NCBI RefSeq assembly: GCF_007750395.1
Contig: NZ_CP036281.1
Span: 1,637,001-1,701,000 of the forward strand
Source: Polystyrenella longa
GTDB lineage: Bacteria; Planctomycetota; Planctomycetia; Planctomycetales; Planctomycetaceae
Direction: 5' to 3'
Length of the DNA: 64,000 bases
Shown: positions 9,380 to 19,218 of the stretch, piece by piece
How positions within the stretch are numbered: the first letter of the stretch is position 1
Layout: each line of letters begins with the position of its first letter
The notes under the pieces: generated by a model
Databases searched by the model: none
What the model saw: only the letters and a program-made list of their open reading frames with translations
What the model was told of the DNA's origin: nothing
Made by a program: the position numbers and the translations under genes

Positions 9380-9997
9380 TTGATTACCCGCATTCAGGGA
9401 GAGCTTGTTCATCTGTCCGATACCGTCGCAACGTTACGGATCGGAGCGTTTGACTATGAAGTCTTAATTCCCGAGTTCGTTCGCCGACATTTACAATCCA
9501 AAGTCGGAACAGAGATCAACTTGCGAACAATCGAATACCTGGAAGGGAATCCACAGCAGGGCAGATTGGTTCCACGGATGATTGGTTTCATGTCAGATGC
9601 GGAGAAAGAATTCTTCGAGATGATCTGCTCTGTCGATGGTGTCGGCGTGCGTAAAGCATTGCGAGCAATGGTGCGGCCCGTTCGGGAAGTGGCGACGGCG
9701 ATTGAAGAGCAGGATGTCAAACAGTTGACAACATTACCGGGAGTCGGACCGGCAGTCGCTGAACGTATTGTTGCCAAGCTGCGGCGAAAAATGACCAAGT
9801 TCGCACTGATGGTTTCCCGAGAATGGCCAGAAGAAGCGGGCGGAGACGACATTCTCGGCGAGGCAGTCGAAGCGCTGATCAGCTTAGGGCATACTTCCAA
9901 CGACGCACGCAACAAAGTCGAAGCAATTATGGAATCGGGCAAGAAATTCAAATCGGTCGAAGCGCTACTTACTGAAATTTACAAACAGCAACGATAA
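9380..9997 (+). CDS. ruvA: Holliday junction branch migration protein RuvA
   Basis: This 205-residue protein forms the tetramer that binds Holliday junctions and loads the RuvB helicase. Domain I is an OB fold ([22 protein letters not shown]), domain II has paired helix-hairpin-helix motifs ([14 protein letters not shown] and [19 protein letters not shown]), and domain III is the C-terminal RuvB-contact helix bundle ([21 protein letters not shown]). The TTG start at 9380 is set by the AAAAGGAAG upstream and by the family N-terminus. ruvB and ruvC are not in the window. Confidence 0.96.
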   Translation: MITRIQGELVHLSDTVATLRIGAFDYEVLIPEFVRRHLQSKVGTEINLRTIEYLEGNPQQGRLVPRMIGFMSDAEKEFFEMICSVDGVGVRKALRAMVRPVREVATAIEEQDVKQLTTLPGVGPAVAERIVAKLRRKMTKFALMVSREWPEEAGGDDILGEAVEALISLGHTSNDARNKVEAIMESGKKFKSVEALLTEIYKQQR

Positions 9998-9998
9998 C

Positions 9999-10018
9999 GG
10001 AATCGAGATGACGATTCC
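9999..10018. terminator. Hairpin between convergent ruvA and DUF3124 gene
   Basis: A 7-bp inverted repeat, GGAATCG-AGATGA-CGATTCC, begins at the ruvA stop. There is no T-run, so it is at best a weak or factor-assisted terminator. Confidence 0.4.
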
Positions 10019-10037
10019 TAAGGAGCGATTGCGAGTT

Positions 10038-10709
10038 TTATTCAGACTCGTTTTCGCTCTCGGTGGAAATCGGAGTTTCTGCCGAGGTTGCCTGTTCGGG
10101 AATGAGTTCCCCAATGATGGTTCCCCCCCGTGCGAATGAAATTCCCTGTTGCGAACTCGTGTCGATCATGACGGCTTCGATGACTGGTTGCGAGACGGTC
10201 TGATTAGCGACCCATTCGACCAGAAAGTTGGCTCCGCTGCCGCCTGAAGTGTCTTCGCGTTCGACCAGGATTTCTTTTGTGCCGAGTGCGGGAATCGAAA
10301 GAGGGTCGGCGAAGAACGACTTAACCACTTTTCCGGCCGTATCAAAGTAACGGACCGAGTTAACGATGATGGGGCTGTCGATACTCGTGTTACGAATACT
10401 GAGCGTAATCGTCACTAAATGGGGATCGCCCGAGTTGTGGTAGACGTGGGAATAAGCAGGCACGTAGACAAGCTGACCCGAAACCGGGTTGGAAATGTTG
10501 TAATGCCCTTTGACAGTCACCATTTCCGAAGCGGTCATCTCATCCGTAGGTCGGAAACGCAGCGTGTCCTGAAAGTTTTGCATCCGGTTGTCGAGATACC
10601 ATGCATAAAATGCGAGTGGTGAAAGCAGAATGATGATCAGCACGACGATCAACAGGACGAATCGTTTCATAAACGAATCGACATCCTCGGGTTTGAACTG
10701 TTTGCTCAT
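10038..10709 (-). CDS. DUF3124 protein, membrane-anchored
   Basis: This 223-residue protein has one N-terminal transmembrane helix (FVLLIVVLIIILLSPLAFYAWYL) and an extracytoplasmic domain. The block VYVPAYSHVYH, the SIRNT strand and EDTSGGSGANFLVEW are the hallmark of DUF3124. The fold is probably an immunoglobulin-like sandwich; no function is known. A Glu/Ser-rich tail ends the protein. It is monocistronic and convergent with ruvA. Confidence 0.85.
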   Translation of the reverse strand: MSKQFKPEDVDSFMKRFVLLIVVLIIILLSPLAFYAWYLDNRMQNFQDTLRFRPTDEMTASEMVTVKGHYNISNPVSGQLVYVPAYSHVYHNSGDPHLVTITLSIRNTSIDSPIIVNSVRYFDTAGKVVKSFFADPLSIPALGTKEILVEREDTSGGSGANFLVEWVANQTVSQPVIEAVMIDTSSQQGISFARGGTIIGELIPEQATSAETPISTESENESE

Positions 10710-10971
10710 GACACTGATCTCGATGAAAGTCTGAATTCAAAAAGGCGAAGAGTTGGGTCTGCGCTGAAACAAGTCCTGACCTGTAACCGCGTCGGTGGCC
10801 TCGGTTGTAATACGCATCTTTATGTGTTTACAGAGTGATATGTATTCACAAGGCACGGTCAATTCAAGGGCAATTGACGCAATTGTGTCAGACTTACCGA
10901 CAGTGACTGCGGAAAGATGGACTTCGGCAAGGCGTTCAGCCGCGATTCAAGTCAACGAAAGAAAGTGAGAG

Positions 10972-13413
10972 CTACTTGTCTTTCCAGAATGACTTGAGTT
11001 CATCAAATCCTCGCATGGGAGTTTGTCCCGATTTCACTTCTTCAGTTAGTTTAGGCAGCGGTTTTTTCGGCTTGTGAGTATTTCTCTGCGCCCGTGATTT
11101 CGCTGCTTTGGGTTTGTCGGTCGGTTTCTGTGCCGTCGAATTCGTTGAAGGGGCTGGCGTACCCTCTTTGGGTTTGGAGGGACGTTTTTTACGGCGACGT
11201 GGTTTCGGTTTGGTCGCAGGTTCTGCTACCGGTGCGGCGGGGTCAATTAAGGTCAACGAAACGCGGCGACGTTCCTGGTCGATGCCCATGACCCAACATC
11301 GAACCACATCACCTACAGCGACGACGTCGTGCGGGCTTTTAATGTATTGCTGACCCAACTGACTGATATGGATGAGTCCGCTGTCTTTCAAACCGATGTC
11401 AACAAAGACACCGAAGTCGACGACGTTGAGGACAGTTCCTCTCAACTCCATGCCTTCCTGAAGATCGCTCAAATTCAGGATACCACTTTTGAAGATCGGT
11501 CCCGCCATGTTTTGCCGAGGGTCCCGACCAGGCCGGCAGAGGTTTTCAATGATGTCTTTCAAGGTCGGCAACCCTGTTGCAAGCTCTCCCGCCAAGTCGT
11601 CGAGCGAAAGTTGAGACAGTTTTTCCTGCCGCTCTTTAACTGCTTCCGCAGTTGTCGAGAGAGAACTCGCATCCAACTCGACTTTCGCAAGCACTTTGCT
11701 GGCAGAGCCATAACTTTCAGGGTGAATCCAGGTTTGGTCCAGTGGTTCGGGGCCATTAGGGATTTTGAGAAAACCTGCCGCTTGAGTGAAGGTCGCTTCG
11801 CCGAGTCCGGCGATTTCTCGTAGCTGAGCACGGTTGTTAAATGGACCGTTCTTTTCTCGCCATTCGATCATGCGACGGGCAATCAACTGGTTTAATCCAG
11901 AGACGTGCCGCAGCAGCGAAAAGCTGGCTGTATTCAAATCGACGCCGACATAATTGACACACGATTCAACAACTTCATCGAGAGAATCCCGCAGGGAGCG
12001 AACGGACAGATCGTGCTGATACATGCCCACGCCAATGTGCTGTGGATCAATCTTGACGAGTTCACTGAGAGGGTCGAGCAAACGGCGTCCGATCGAAATC
12101 GTACCACGAACAGTCGCGTCCTCTTTGGGGAACTCTTCCCGGGCAACGTTACTTGTGGAATAAATGCTCGCGCCCGCTTCGTTGACAATCACATAGCGGA
12201 CATCGGGTGTCTTCTCGCTGATCATCTCGGAGATCAACTCTTCGGTCTCGCGGCAGGCGGTCCCGTTTCCAACGGCAATCAGTTTCACATCATGTTCATT
12301 CAGAATTTCTACCAGCTTGTCACGGTTTGCGGCCCGTTTTTCTTCGGAGCCGGTAACGTACATCACGTCGTGACGCAGGCAGTTTCCATGTTCATCAAGC
12401 ACGGCCAGTTTGCAGCCCGTTCGGAAGCCTGGGTCGACAGCCAGTACTTTCTCGCCGCGGACAGGTGGTTGCAGTAAAAGGTTGCGCAGGTTCTGAGCGA
12501 AAACATCAACAGCATGGTCTTCCGCTTTCTCAGTCAGCTCCCGGCGGACTTCCCGTTCGAGACTGGGATGAATTAATCGAGTAATGCAGTCGACCAGGCA
12601 TCCTTCCATGAATTCCTTGAATCGATGCTGGTCTAGTGCCAGATGCTCTCGTGCCTGTCGGAGAACTGACTCGCCATCCCAATTAAATTTCACGCGGAGG
12701 AAATTCGATTTCTCGCCCCGGTTGATTGCCAGAATTCGATGGGCGGGGATTTTTGAGACGAGTTCTTTGTAATCAAAGTAATCCCGGAACGCTTGCGCTT
12801 TCTCGCTTGGTTCGCCAATCACAGTGACAACCATCTCGCCCGTTTTCCAGGCGATTCGCCGACAACTGTGCCGGAGGTCGGGTTGTTCGCTGATGCCTTC
12901 TGCCAGGAGATCGGAAACTCCCTGTAGGACCGTCTCCAGATCGGGAAGCTCTTGGGCTGGATCGACGTAAGCCTGCGCGGCTGCGTTTAAGTCCGTAAGT
13001 TCTTCGGATTGTTTGCGGACCAGTTCCGCCAGCGGCTCCAATCCGCGTTCACGAGCCTGGGCAGCGCGGGATCGGCGTTTGGGTCGATAGGGAAGGTAGA
13101 GGTCTTCAAGCCGCTTCAGACTGTCCGCTTGTTGTATGGATTTTTTTAATTCGTCAGTCAGTTTTCCCTGAGAATCGATCAGCCGCACAATGGTCTCGGC
13201 TCGTTCCAAAAGTTGACGAGCAGAATTAACGGCTTGAGCAACGGCGCGAATCTGTTGTTCGTCCAGATTGCCCGTCTGTTCTTTTCGATAACGCGTGATG
13301 AAGGGGACCGTATTGCCTTCGTCGAGTAGTTCGGTTACTCGAGTAACCTGTTCTACTTTTAAGTCCAGGGTTTGCGCTATTCTGGTAAAGTCCGGGGTGG
13401 CTGAATCGACCAT
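10972..13413 (-). CDS. tex: Tex-type RNA-binding transcription accessory protein
   Basis: This 813-residue cytoplasmic protein has the full Tex layout: N-terminal helical region with the TVPFITRYRKE motif (36-46), YqgF/RNase H-like domain from about 320 (EKVLAVDPGFRTG), double helix-hairpin-helix region near 500-560, and an S1 RNA-binding domain near 640-715 (GMELRGTVLNVVDFGVFVDIG). Tex proteins bind nucleic acid and act in transcription or RNA handling. An extra C-terminal basic tail of about 90 residues (many Lys/Pro) follows the S1 domain. The minus-strand leader can fold into a hairpin structure (13442-13498). Confidence 0.95.
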   Translation of the reverse strand: MVDSATPDFTRIAQTLDLKVEQVTRVTELLDEGNTVPFITRYRKEQTGNLDEQQIRAVAQAVNSARQLLERAETIVRLIDSQGKLTDELKKSIQQADSLKRLEDLYLPYRPKRRSRAAQARERGLEPLAELVRKQSEELTDLNAAAQAYVDPAQELPDLETVLQGVSDLLAEGISEQPDLRHSCRRIAWKTGEMVVTVIGEPSEKAQAFRDYFDYKELVSKIPAHRILAINRGEKSNFLRVKFNWDGESVLRQAREHLALDQHRFKEFMEGCLVDCITRLIHPSLEREVRRELTEKAEDHAVDVFAQNLRNLLLQPPVRGEKVLAVDPGFRTGCKLAVLDEHGNCLRHDVMYVTGSEEKRAANRDKLVEILNEHDVKLIAVGNGTACRETEELISEMISEKTPDVRYVIVNEAGASIYSTSNVAREEFPKEDATVRGTISIGRRLLDPLSELVKIDPQHIGVGMYQHDLSVRSLRDSLDEVVESCVNYVGVDLNTASFSLLRHVSGLNQLIARRMIEWREKNGPFNNRAQLREIAGLGEATFTQAAGFLKIPNGPEPLDQTWIHPESYGSASKVLAKVELDASSLSTTAEAVKERQEKLSQLSLDDLAGELATGLPTLKDIIENLCRPGRDPRQNMAGPIFKSGILNLSDLQEGMELRGTVLNVVDFGVFVDIGLKDSGLIHISQLGQQYIKSPHDVVAVGDVVRCWVMGIDQERRRVSLTLIDPAAPVAEPATKPKPRRRKKRPSKPKEGTPAPSTNSTAQKPTDKPKAAKSRAQRNTHKPKKPLPKLTEEVKSGQTPMRGFDELKSFWKDK

Positions 13414-13441
13414 GCGGTTTCACATTTCAGGGGAGAGATAA

Positions 13442-13498
13442 TCTCGGGGTAGCTATCTGTGCGATCGACAGACATGTCTCGAAGGAAAAACCCCGAGA
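13442..13498 (-). promoter_or_regulatory. Possible structured 5' leader of tex
   Basis: Nine-bp arms (TCTCGGGGT at 13442-13450 and ACCCCGAGA at 13490-13498) enclose an inner TCTGT/ACAGA hairpin (13456-13460 and 13468-13472). The structure ends about 28 bp upstream of the tex start, on the transcribed strand. It matches no riboswitch class that I know. Confidence 0.35.
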
Positions 13499-13916
13499 AC
13501 GATAACAAAATCATTATGGAACAAGTTGAACGGTTTGGCAGGTGGAATACGAGGGCATCGATTTATTAGTGATTATCGAGAACCGGGTAGCCCAGGAAGA
13601 ATGCACTGCAGTCTTGCATCTGTATTCTGAATTGGGGGCCGTTGTAATTTGTAATCGTCTATCTTAAGAAGTTTTGTAGAGAAGGGAATACGAAGAGTCA
13701 CCCTGCTAATAGATCTCAGCAAGTGAATTTATTTTCAGGGGGGTATCTATCGTAGCGTATCAAAGTCCAGGAAACAAATTGACCTGTCCGAAAAACTTGT
13801 CTCGGTATGACAATTACAGAGAGTCGTGAGCATGCGAAGAGTTCAGTAAATGGGAGGGAATTAAAGGCTCAAAATGACTCATCAAGTACTCTCGAACGCA
13901 TTCCCGGCTCGGCACT
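13499..13916. other. Intergenic, nothing recognised
   Basis: This 418-bp spacer between mutL and tex (both minus strand) shows no protein-like frame, terminator or RNA gene that I can support. Confidence 0.5.
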
Positions 13917-15785
13917 CTAACCCAGTCGTCCAAATTGCTTATCAAGATCAGCTCGGGATAAAGTCAGCGCCGTCGGGCGACCGTGTGGGCAATGGTGTGT
14001 GTCATGAAATAGATGTCGTTGCTCCAGCAAACTTCCGATTTCTTCAGGCTTCAGGCGTTGTCCCGCTTTAATGGCAGCTCGGCAGGACATGGTGTGCAAC
14101 AGATGATCGATCAGATCGCGGCGATCCGGTTTTTTTCCGGGGCGATCAAGTTCTTCGGTCACGTCATGAATTAAGTGAGTCATGTCCGCTTTTGCCAGCA
14201 TGACCGGGTAGCGGTCAAGCAGGACCGTGTTCTTGCCAAAATCAGCAATACCGAATCCGAGTTGCGTCAGTACATCCTGATTGTCGAGCAGGACTTCGAC
14301 CTCGCGATTGCTCATTTCAATCGGTAGCGGTACCAGCAATTTCTGAGACTCAACTGCTGAGTTTAAAGTTCGCTCGCGGAATTGTTCATACAGAATTCGT
14401 TCATGCAGGGCATGTTGATCGATGATCGTCATCCCTTTTTCCGTTTCCGTAATCAGATAACAGTCCAGAACCTGAATCGCTTTCCCCAACCCCGGAATAG
14501 AAACGGCTTCCGAAGGAGGTAGTTCCGCATGAGAAAGGGCACCGACCTGGGTCGTTGGCTGTGAACCCCCTTCGGTTGGGAACGGTTTGAATGGGGCCGA
14601 GGAAGGATCGGTGCGTTCCAGAACAGCGGCAAGTTCGGAGGGAGAGTAAGAATGTCCCTGGCTTGGTTGAGGTTTCCATGATTGAACTTGCTCGTTTGCC
14701 CAGTTCATCAGTTGTTCCCGCGTCTCGTTCTGCTCCGCTTCCGTAGCTGCTGCCGCATGTTGACTGTTTTGCGGCAGGCTCATGTTGGAGTTCATATCGA
14801 TTGAGAGAAACTTTGTGCGCAACGTCGACAGGAGCAGGCGGTACAACTGCTGGCTGTCTTCGAAGCGAACTTCTGTCTTGGTGGGATGCACGTTGACATC
14901 AACCGTCTCAGGGGGGATCTCTAGATAGAGGAAGGAGACAGGATGACGACCCACCATGAGCAAACCCCGGTATGCCTCGCCGAGAGCATGTTGCAGCGAG
15001 CGATCCTGAATCCAGCGGTTGTTCAGAAAGAGATACTGTAACTTTCGATTCGAGCGACTCAGGCTGGGATGTCCGACGTAGCCCCATAACCGACAGGGGC
15101 CTGCTTCAGCTTCAATCCAGATTAGTTTGTCCGTCAGTTCTTTTCCGTGCAGCATGTGAATTCGATCGAGCAGATTTTCGCTGGCAGGAAGTTCGTAGAT
15201 CGTTTTTCCGTTGTGACGCAGAACCGCGTGCAACCGTGGGTTGGCGAGAGCGATTCGGCTGAACTGTTCGCTGATGTGTCCGAACTCGGTGCCGAGCGAT
15301 TTCAGAAATTTCCGCCGTACGGGAGTATTTCCAAACAGCTGGGTGATTTCCATACGCGTGCCGACCGGGCAACCACACGGTTTGACTTCGCCGATTGCTC
15401 CGCTGCGAACTTCGATTTCGCGACCAGTATCCGCATCGGGTTGTCGGCTGCGAATATGCAATCGACTGACCGAAGCAATGGACGCGACCGCCTCACCACG
15501 AAAGCCCATTGTATGAATATGGAAAAGATCATCAGCATCTTTGATCTTGCTGGTGGCGTGGCTGGAGATAGCCAGGAGCATATCGTCAGGGTGAATTCCC
15601 TCCCCGTTGTCGACAATCCGGATGAGTTCGCTGCCCCCTTTGACGATCTCAACTTCTATGCGCGTCGCCAGCGCATCAAGGCTGTTTTCCATCAGCTCTT
15701 TCACGATACTCGCGGGGCGTTCAATCACTTCACCGGCCGCGATTTTATTGACGACATGCGCGTCTAGCTGATTAATACGGGGCAT
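13917..15785 (-). CDS. mutL: DNA mismatch repair protein MutL
   Basis: This 622-residue protein has the GHKL ATPase of MutL (ENSLDA near 33, DNGEGI at 59-64, GFRGEA at 94-99), a proline/serine-rich linker near 340-430, and a C-terminal dimerisation domain. That domain has the endonuclease motif DQHALHERILYE starting at 456, plus SCRAAIKAGQ and CPHGRPT, so this is the nicking type of MutL found in bacteria without MutH. It couples MutS mismatch recognition to strand removal. mutS is not in the window. Confidence 0.96.
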   Translation of the reverse strand: MPRINQLDAHVVNKIAAGEVIERPASIVKELMENSLDALATRIEVEIVKGGSELIRIVDNGEGIHPDDMLLAISSHATSKIKDADDLFHIHTMGFRGEAVASIASVSRLHIRSRQPDADTGREIEVRSGAIGEVKPCGCPVGTRMEITQLFGNTPVRRKFLKSLGTEFGHISEQFSRIALANPRLHAVLRHNGKTIYELPASENLLDRIHMLHGKELTDKLIWIEAEAGPCRLWGYVGHPSLSRSNRKLQYLFLNNRWIQDRSLQHALGEAYRGLLMVGRHPVSFLYLEIPPETVDVNVHPTKTEVRFEDSQQLYRLLLSTLRTKFLSIDMNSNMSLPQNSQHAAAATEAEQNETREQLMNWANEQVQSWKPQPSQGHSYSPSELAAVLERTDPSSAPFKPFPTEGGSQPTTQVGALSHAELPPSEAVSIPGLGKAIQVLDCYLITETEKGMTIIDQHALHERILYEQFRERTLNSAVESQKLLVPLPIEMSNREVEVLLDNQDVLTQLGFGIADFGKNTVLLDRYPVMLAKADMTHLIHDVTEELDRPGKKPDRRDLIDHLLHTMSCRAAIKAGQRLKPEEIGSLLEQRHLFHDTHHCPHGRPTALTLSRADLDKQFGRLG

Positions 15786-15990
15786 AACTCCATTTGCCTG
15801 TTCGGGGAGAGTCTCAAATATTCTGACGTGGACATCTACTAGCAGTGACAGCGAAACTGGACCGCTGAGTCAATCAAATTCCTGCCTGCATTATAACAGA
15901 TCGGGTTGCCGATTTCTTCTCTCGATAGGAATCGTTATTCTGAGAGATCAGAACAGAAATAGTCCTCGACGACATTATCACCAAAACGTA

Positions 15991-17379
15991 ATGGAATTAT
16001 CACTAATGAAAACAGGTTCAGCACTCCGGGAAGACGCTCTGGCGATTTGGGAGGCAGGCGTCGCGGCGGTCGATTCTGCACGCCTCGTGCGGGGAAACTT
16101 GGAGTGTACGACAGATAAGTTAGCCATCGCAGGTGAAGAGTTTTCACTCGCGGAGGTGGATCGAGTGATTGTGGTTGGGACGGGAAAAGCAGGGGCCGGT
16201 ATGGCGGGTGCCGTTGAAGAATGCCTGGAGCCGATTCTGGGGGATCGGCTCAGCGGATGGGTCAATGTTCCTGCTGATTGTGTTCGCCCTCTCAAACGAA
16301 TTCATCTGTACGCTGCGCGACCTGCCGGAGTCAACGAACCGACGGAAGAAGGTGTCGCCGGAGCACAGGAAATTCTCAAACGAGTTCGATCGGCGACGGA
16401 GCGGGATTTAGTTCTGGTTCTCATTTCGGGAGGAGGCTCGGCATTATTGCCTGCTCCTGTTTCGGGGATCTCGCTGGCTGATAAACAGGACGTGACCCGA
16501 TTCCTGGCTTCGGCAGGAGCACCCATTGAAGAACTGAATCAGGTGCGGCGGACACTCTCCGAAATTAAGGGAGGAGGTCTCGCCCGAGCAGCGAAAAGAG
16601 CAAAGACGATTGTCTCGTTAATCATCTCGGATGTCATTGGAGATCCGCTCGATGTCATCGCCTCTGGTCCCACGGTGGAAACGTATGACTCATCGCAACA
16701 GGCGTTGACAATCCTTGAAAAGAGAACTTCATCAGAGCGACACCCTCCTTCCGCCGTGATCAATTGGTTGCGTGTATCAGATCAGCAACACGTCTCGGAT
16801 GATCCATTTCCAAGTCAGGTTCGTAATGTATTAATAGGAACGAATCAAGTGGCACTGCAAGCGGCGGAGCAAGAGGCCACCGCACGCGGGTATCGAGTCA
16901 TCTCAGCAGGTTCTAAAAATGCCGGTGAAGCTTCCGAAATGGGAGTCAGCATGATGCAGGAACTTTTCCGACAACGGGATGCGAATGCAGGCGATAATAA
17001 TCCTGTTTGCTATCTCAGTGGCGGCGAACCAACGGTCACTTTGAAACCCAGTAAAGAACCCAGCGAAGAGCCCCGTAAGGGGGGGCGCAATCAGGAACTT
17101 GTGCTGGCCGGTTTAGCATGGGCACTGGAGAAGGATTTGCAGCGGATCGTGTTACTCTCGGGAGGAACCGATGGAGAAGATGGTCCCACTGATGCCGCCG
17201 GAGGTTATGTTGACGAAGAAGTTCGCCAGCAGACGATTCAATTGAAGCTCGACCCGCAGGAGTATCTCGCTATGCATAATTCCTACCCATTCCTGGAAGA
17301 AACGGGCGGACTTCTAAAGACGGGGCCTACGCACACCAACGTGATGGACTTGCGAGTCGGGTTAGTTGCCCAGCCTTGA
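15991..17379 (+). CDS. Glycerate 2-kinase (GckA/TtuD type, DUF4147-MOFRL)
   Basis: This 462-residue protein belongs to the GLYCTK/GckA family that makes 2-phosphoglycerate from glycerate and ATP. The N-terminal DUF4147 domain has VGTGKAGAGMA and the phosphate-binding LISGGGSALLPAP. The C-terminal MOFRL domain has LLSGGTDGEDGPTDAAGG and ends GPTHTNVMDL. It links serine or glyoxylate catabolism to glycolysis. An upstream Shine-Dalgarno is not evident, and an ATG five codons on is an alternative start. It is convergent with the HD-GYP gene, 29 bp apart. Confidence 0.93.
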   Translation: MELSLMKTGSALREDALAIWEAGVAAVDSARLVRGNLECTTDKLAIAGEEFSLAEVDRVIVVGTGKAGAGMAGAVEECLEPILGDRLSGWVNVPADCVRPLKRIHLYAARPAGVNEPTEEGVAGAQEILKRVRSATERDLVLVLISGGGSALLPAPVSGISLADKQDVTRFLASAGAPIEELNQVRRTLSEIKGGGLARAAKRAKTIVSLIISDVIGDPLDVIASGPTVETYDSSQQALTILEKRTSSERHPPSAVINWLRVSDQQHVSDDPFPSQVRNVLIGTNQVALQAAEQEATARGYRVISAGSKNAGEASEMGVSMMQELFRQRDANAGDNNPVCYLSGGEPTVTLKPSKEPSEEPRKGGRNQELVLAGLAWALEKDLQRIVLLSGGTDGEDGPTDAAGGYVDEEVRQQTIQLKLDPQEYLAMHNSYPFLEETGGLLKTGPTHTNVMDLRVGLVAQP

Positions 17380-17408
17380 TTTGAGGTATAGAGATTGCGT
17401 TGACGATT

Positions 17409-18899
17409 CTAGAAATCGAGTTCATCAAGAATGGATGAAAGTTCATCGTCGAGAAACGACATCGTAGCCGATGTGTGCGCATGGTTGTTCGCGCTGCCGA
17501 ACAGTTCATCATTGTCGGGCAAGGCTTCTCGTACAATCGGGCCGCGAGAAAGCGGGCCTTCTTCAGGGAATGTGGGAATGGGCGATTCCGAGATAGCACG
17601 GACGACAAAAATGTCATTCCGGGTACTCAAATCGATTATTTCTTTCGTGTTGACAGGATCATCACGCCACCAGGATTCGCAGATGGGGGTCAAGTAGTTC
17701 TCTCGGTTGCTCCGCAGCACGCGGCCAATTCGAGAGTCGCTTAATTCCACCAGAGAACCAATTGGAAAGATCGAAACCGTGTACAACAGGGCTCGAACCA
17801 CTTCACGATCAAAGCTTCCCGCGCGAACCTGATATAGGATTTGTTCAATGGCCTGATAAGGTAATGTTCCTGCTTCGGAGTCCCTTTTCTCAGACATCAA
17901 TTCGATATAGGTATCGGCGACAGCGGCTATTTTGGAAAGATAATGAATCTGAGGACTTGTCCTACCATTCGGGTAGCCAGTTCCGTTACAGCGTTCGTGA
18001 ATCTGGTAAGCAATCAGGCAGGAACTTCCGGGCATATCCGGCCATTTTGTTAAAATGTCCATTGAGTAGCCGGGGTGTTTTGACAGTTCGAGTTGGTCGA
18101 GTCTGGAAAGCGGTATTGATGATTGGACTAATTTCGGATTCAGCCGCATTGTTCCGACATCGTGCAGAAAGCATCCCATCGCCAATTCATGCAATTCCTG
18201 CTGGTTCAATCCAAGGATGGTGCCCATCGCCACGGCCAGCATGCTGGACTGGTATCCCTGTTTCCAAGGGCCGGTGAATTTGCGTGACGTCAAATTTGTG
18301 TTCAGGAAAAGGTCGATGTCATTCTGGATATGTTCGAAAGAACCGCCGATTAACTCGTGACAGGTTCGCGAATGATTAATCTGGCTGTGATTGATTTCAT
18401 GGAAGATCTGTTCGCTGACGCGTAAGTTCTGCGAAAATTGGCGTTTAATATGAGAGGCGAGTACTGGATCGTACTGCACTGCTTCCATTCGAGGCACTTT
18501 ATGAATAAACGATTCAGGAACAGCACCCCAGCGGCTGCCTGGCTTGCGCGAATCGAATGCATTCGTCGACTTCTTCGGTTCTAATTTTGCCTTGGGCCGA
18601 GCTTCAAAATGTCGACTGGCGTTTTCTTGTTCTTCAACCGAGTGATCGACTTGCGACTCGATGGTCGTCAGATTCATCAGCTCTTGCGGAGCGACTCGAA
18701 CCTCTTTAATGCCCTTTTTCTTGAGCTGAACGACCAGACTTTCGGTCAGGGTTGTTCCCGCAGCCAGTAACAGTTTTGGAGGCGCACTGGTTGCGTCGAA
18801 GACGGGGGAAAAGAGCATCGCTCCCATTCGCAGATCCGCGAGGGGAAACTTGGCGAGATAGGAACTGGCGTCACTCCTGGTTGCGGTCGTGTTCGGCAT
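17409..18899 (-). CDS. HD-GYP domain protein
   Basis: This protein of about 496 residues has an N-terminal module (LRMGAMLFSPVFDATS, LLLAAGTTLTESLVVQLKKKGIKEVRV) common in front of HD-GYP domains, a linker, then the HD-GYP core. The core shows FLHDVG (HD), KHPGYS, and HERCNGTGYP followed by KIAAVADTY. HD-GYP proteins usually hydrolyse cyclic di-GMP. The GYP signature is intact, so activity is plausible. The ATG at 18899 fits the domain start better than the upstream TTG at 19001, which would add 34 unstructured residues; neither has a strong ribosome binding site. There is no receiver domain. Confidence 0.85.
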   Translation of the reverse strand: MPNTTATRSDASSYLAKFPLADLRMGAMLFSPVFDATSAPPKLLLAAGTTLTESLVVQLKKKGIKEVRVAPQELMNLTTIESQVDHSVEEQENASRHFEARPKAKLEPKKSTNAFDSRKPGSRWGAVPESFIHKVPRMEAVQYDPVLASHIKRQFSQNLRVSEQIFHEINHSQINHSRTCHELIGGSFEHIQNDIDLFLNTNLTSRKFTGPWKQGYQSSMLAVAMGTILGLNQQELHELAMGCFLHDVGTMRLNPKLVQSSIPLSRLDQLELSKHPGYSMDILTKWPDMPGSSCLIAYQIHERCNGTGYPNGRTSPQIHYLSKIAAVADTYIELMSEKRDSEAGTLPYQAIEQILYQVRAGSFDREVVRALLYTVSIFPIGSLVELSDSRIGRVLRSNRENYLTPICESWWRDDPVNTKEIIDLSTRNDIFVVRAISESPIPTFPEEGPLSRGPIVREALPDNDELFGSANNHAHTSATMSFLDDELSSILDELDF

Positions 18900-19218
18900 G
18901 ACGAATTGGAATCTGTATTCACGAGAGGTGAGGAGAGGTGCCGCGCAGAGTTTCTGATTATGAACCGGCCCGGTGGGTTCGGTTGAGAATCGGAAATTCA
19001 AACGGAACTGGAATTAACTGTTGGGACAGCTATAGAAGTCCCGAGACCGAATCCAAGGGCTCGGGTTCCAGCGTAAACCTAGATCGTCAATGACTGTCAG
19101 GCAAAAATGCGACAGTAGAATCAAATACAGAATAGAAAAAAAAGACAGTCTGTTCCGATTGTAGGGTTTGCTTGCAATGCTCCAGGGAAGATCATTTACA
19201 ATACGTGAAGCCGCAAGC

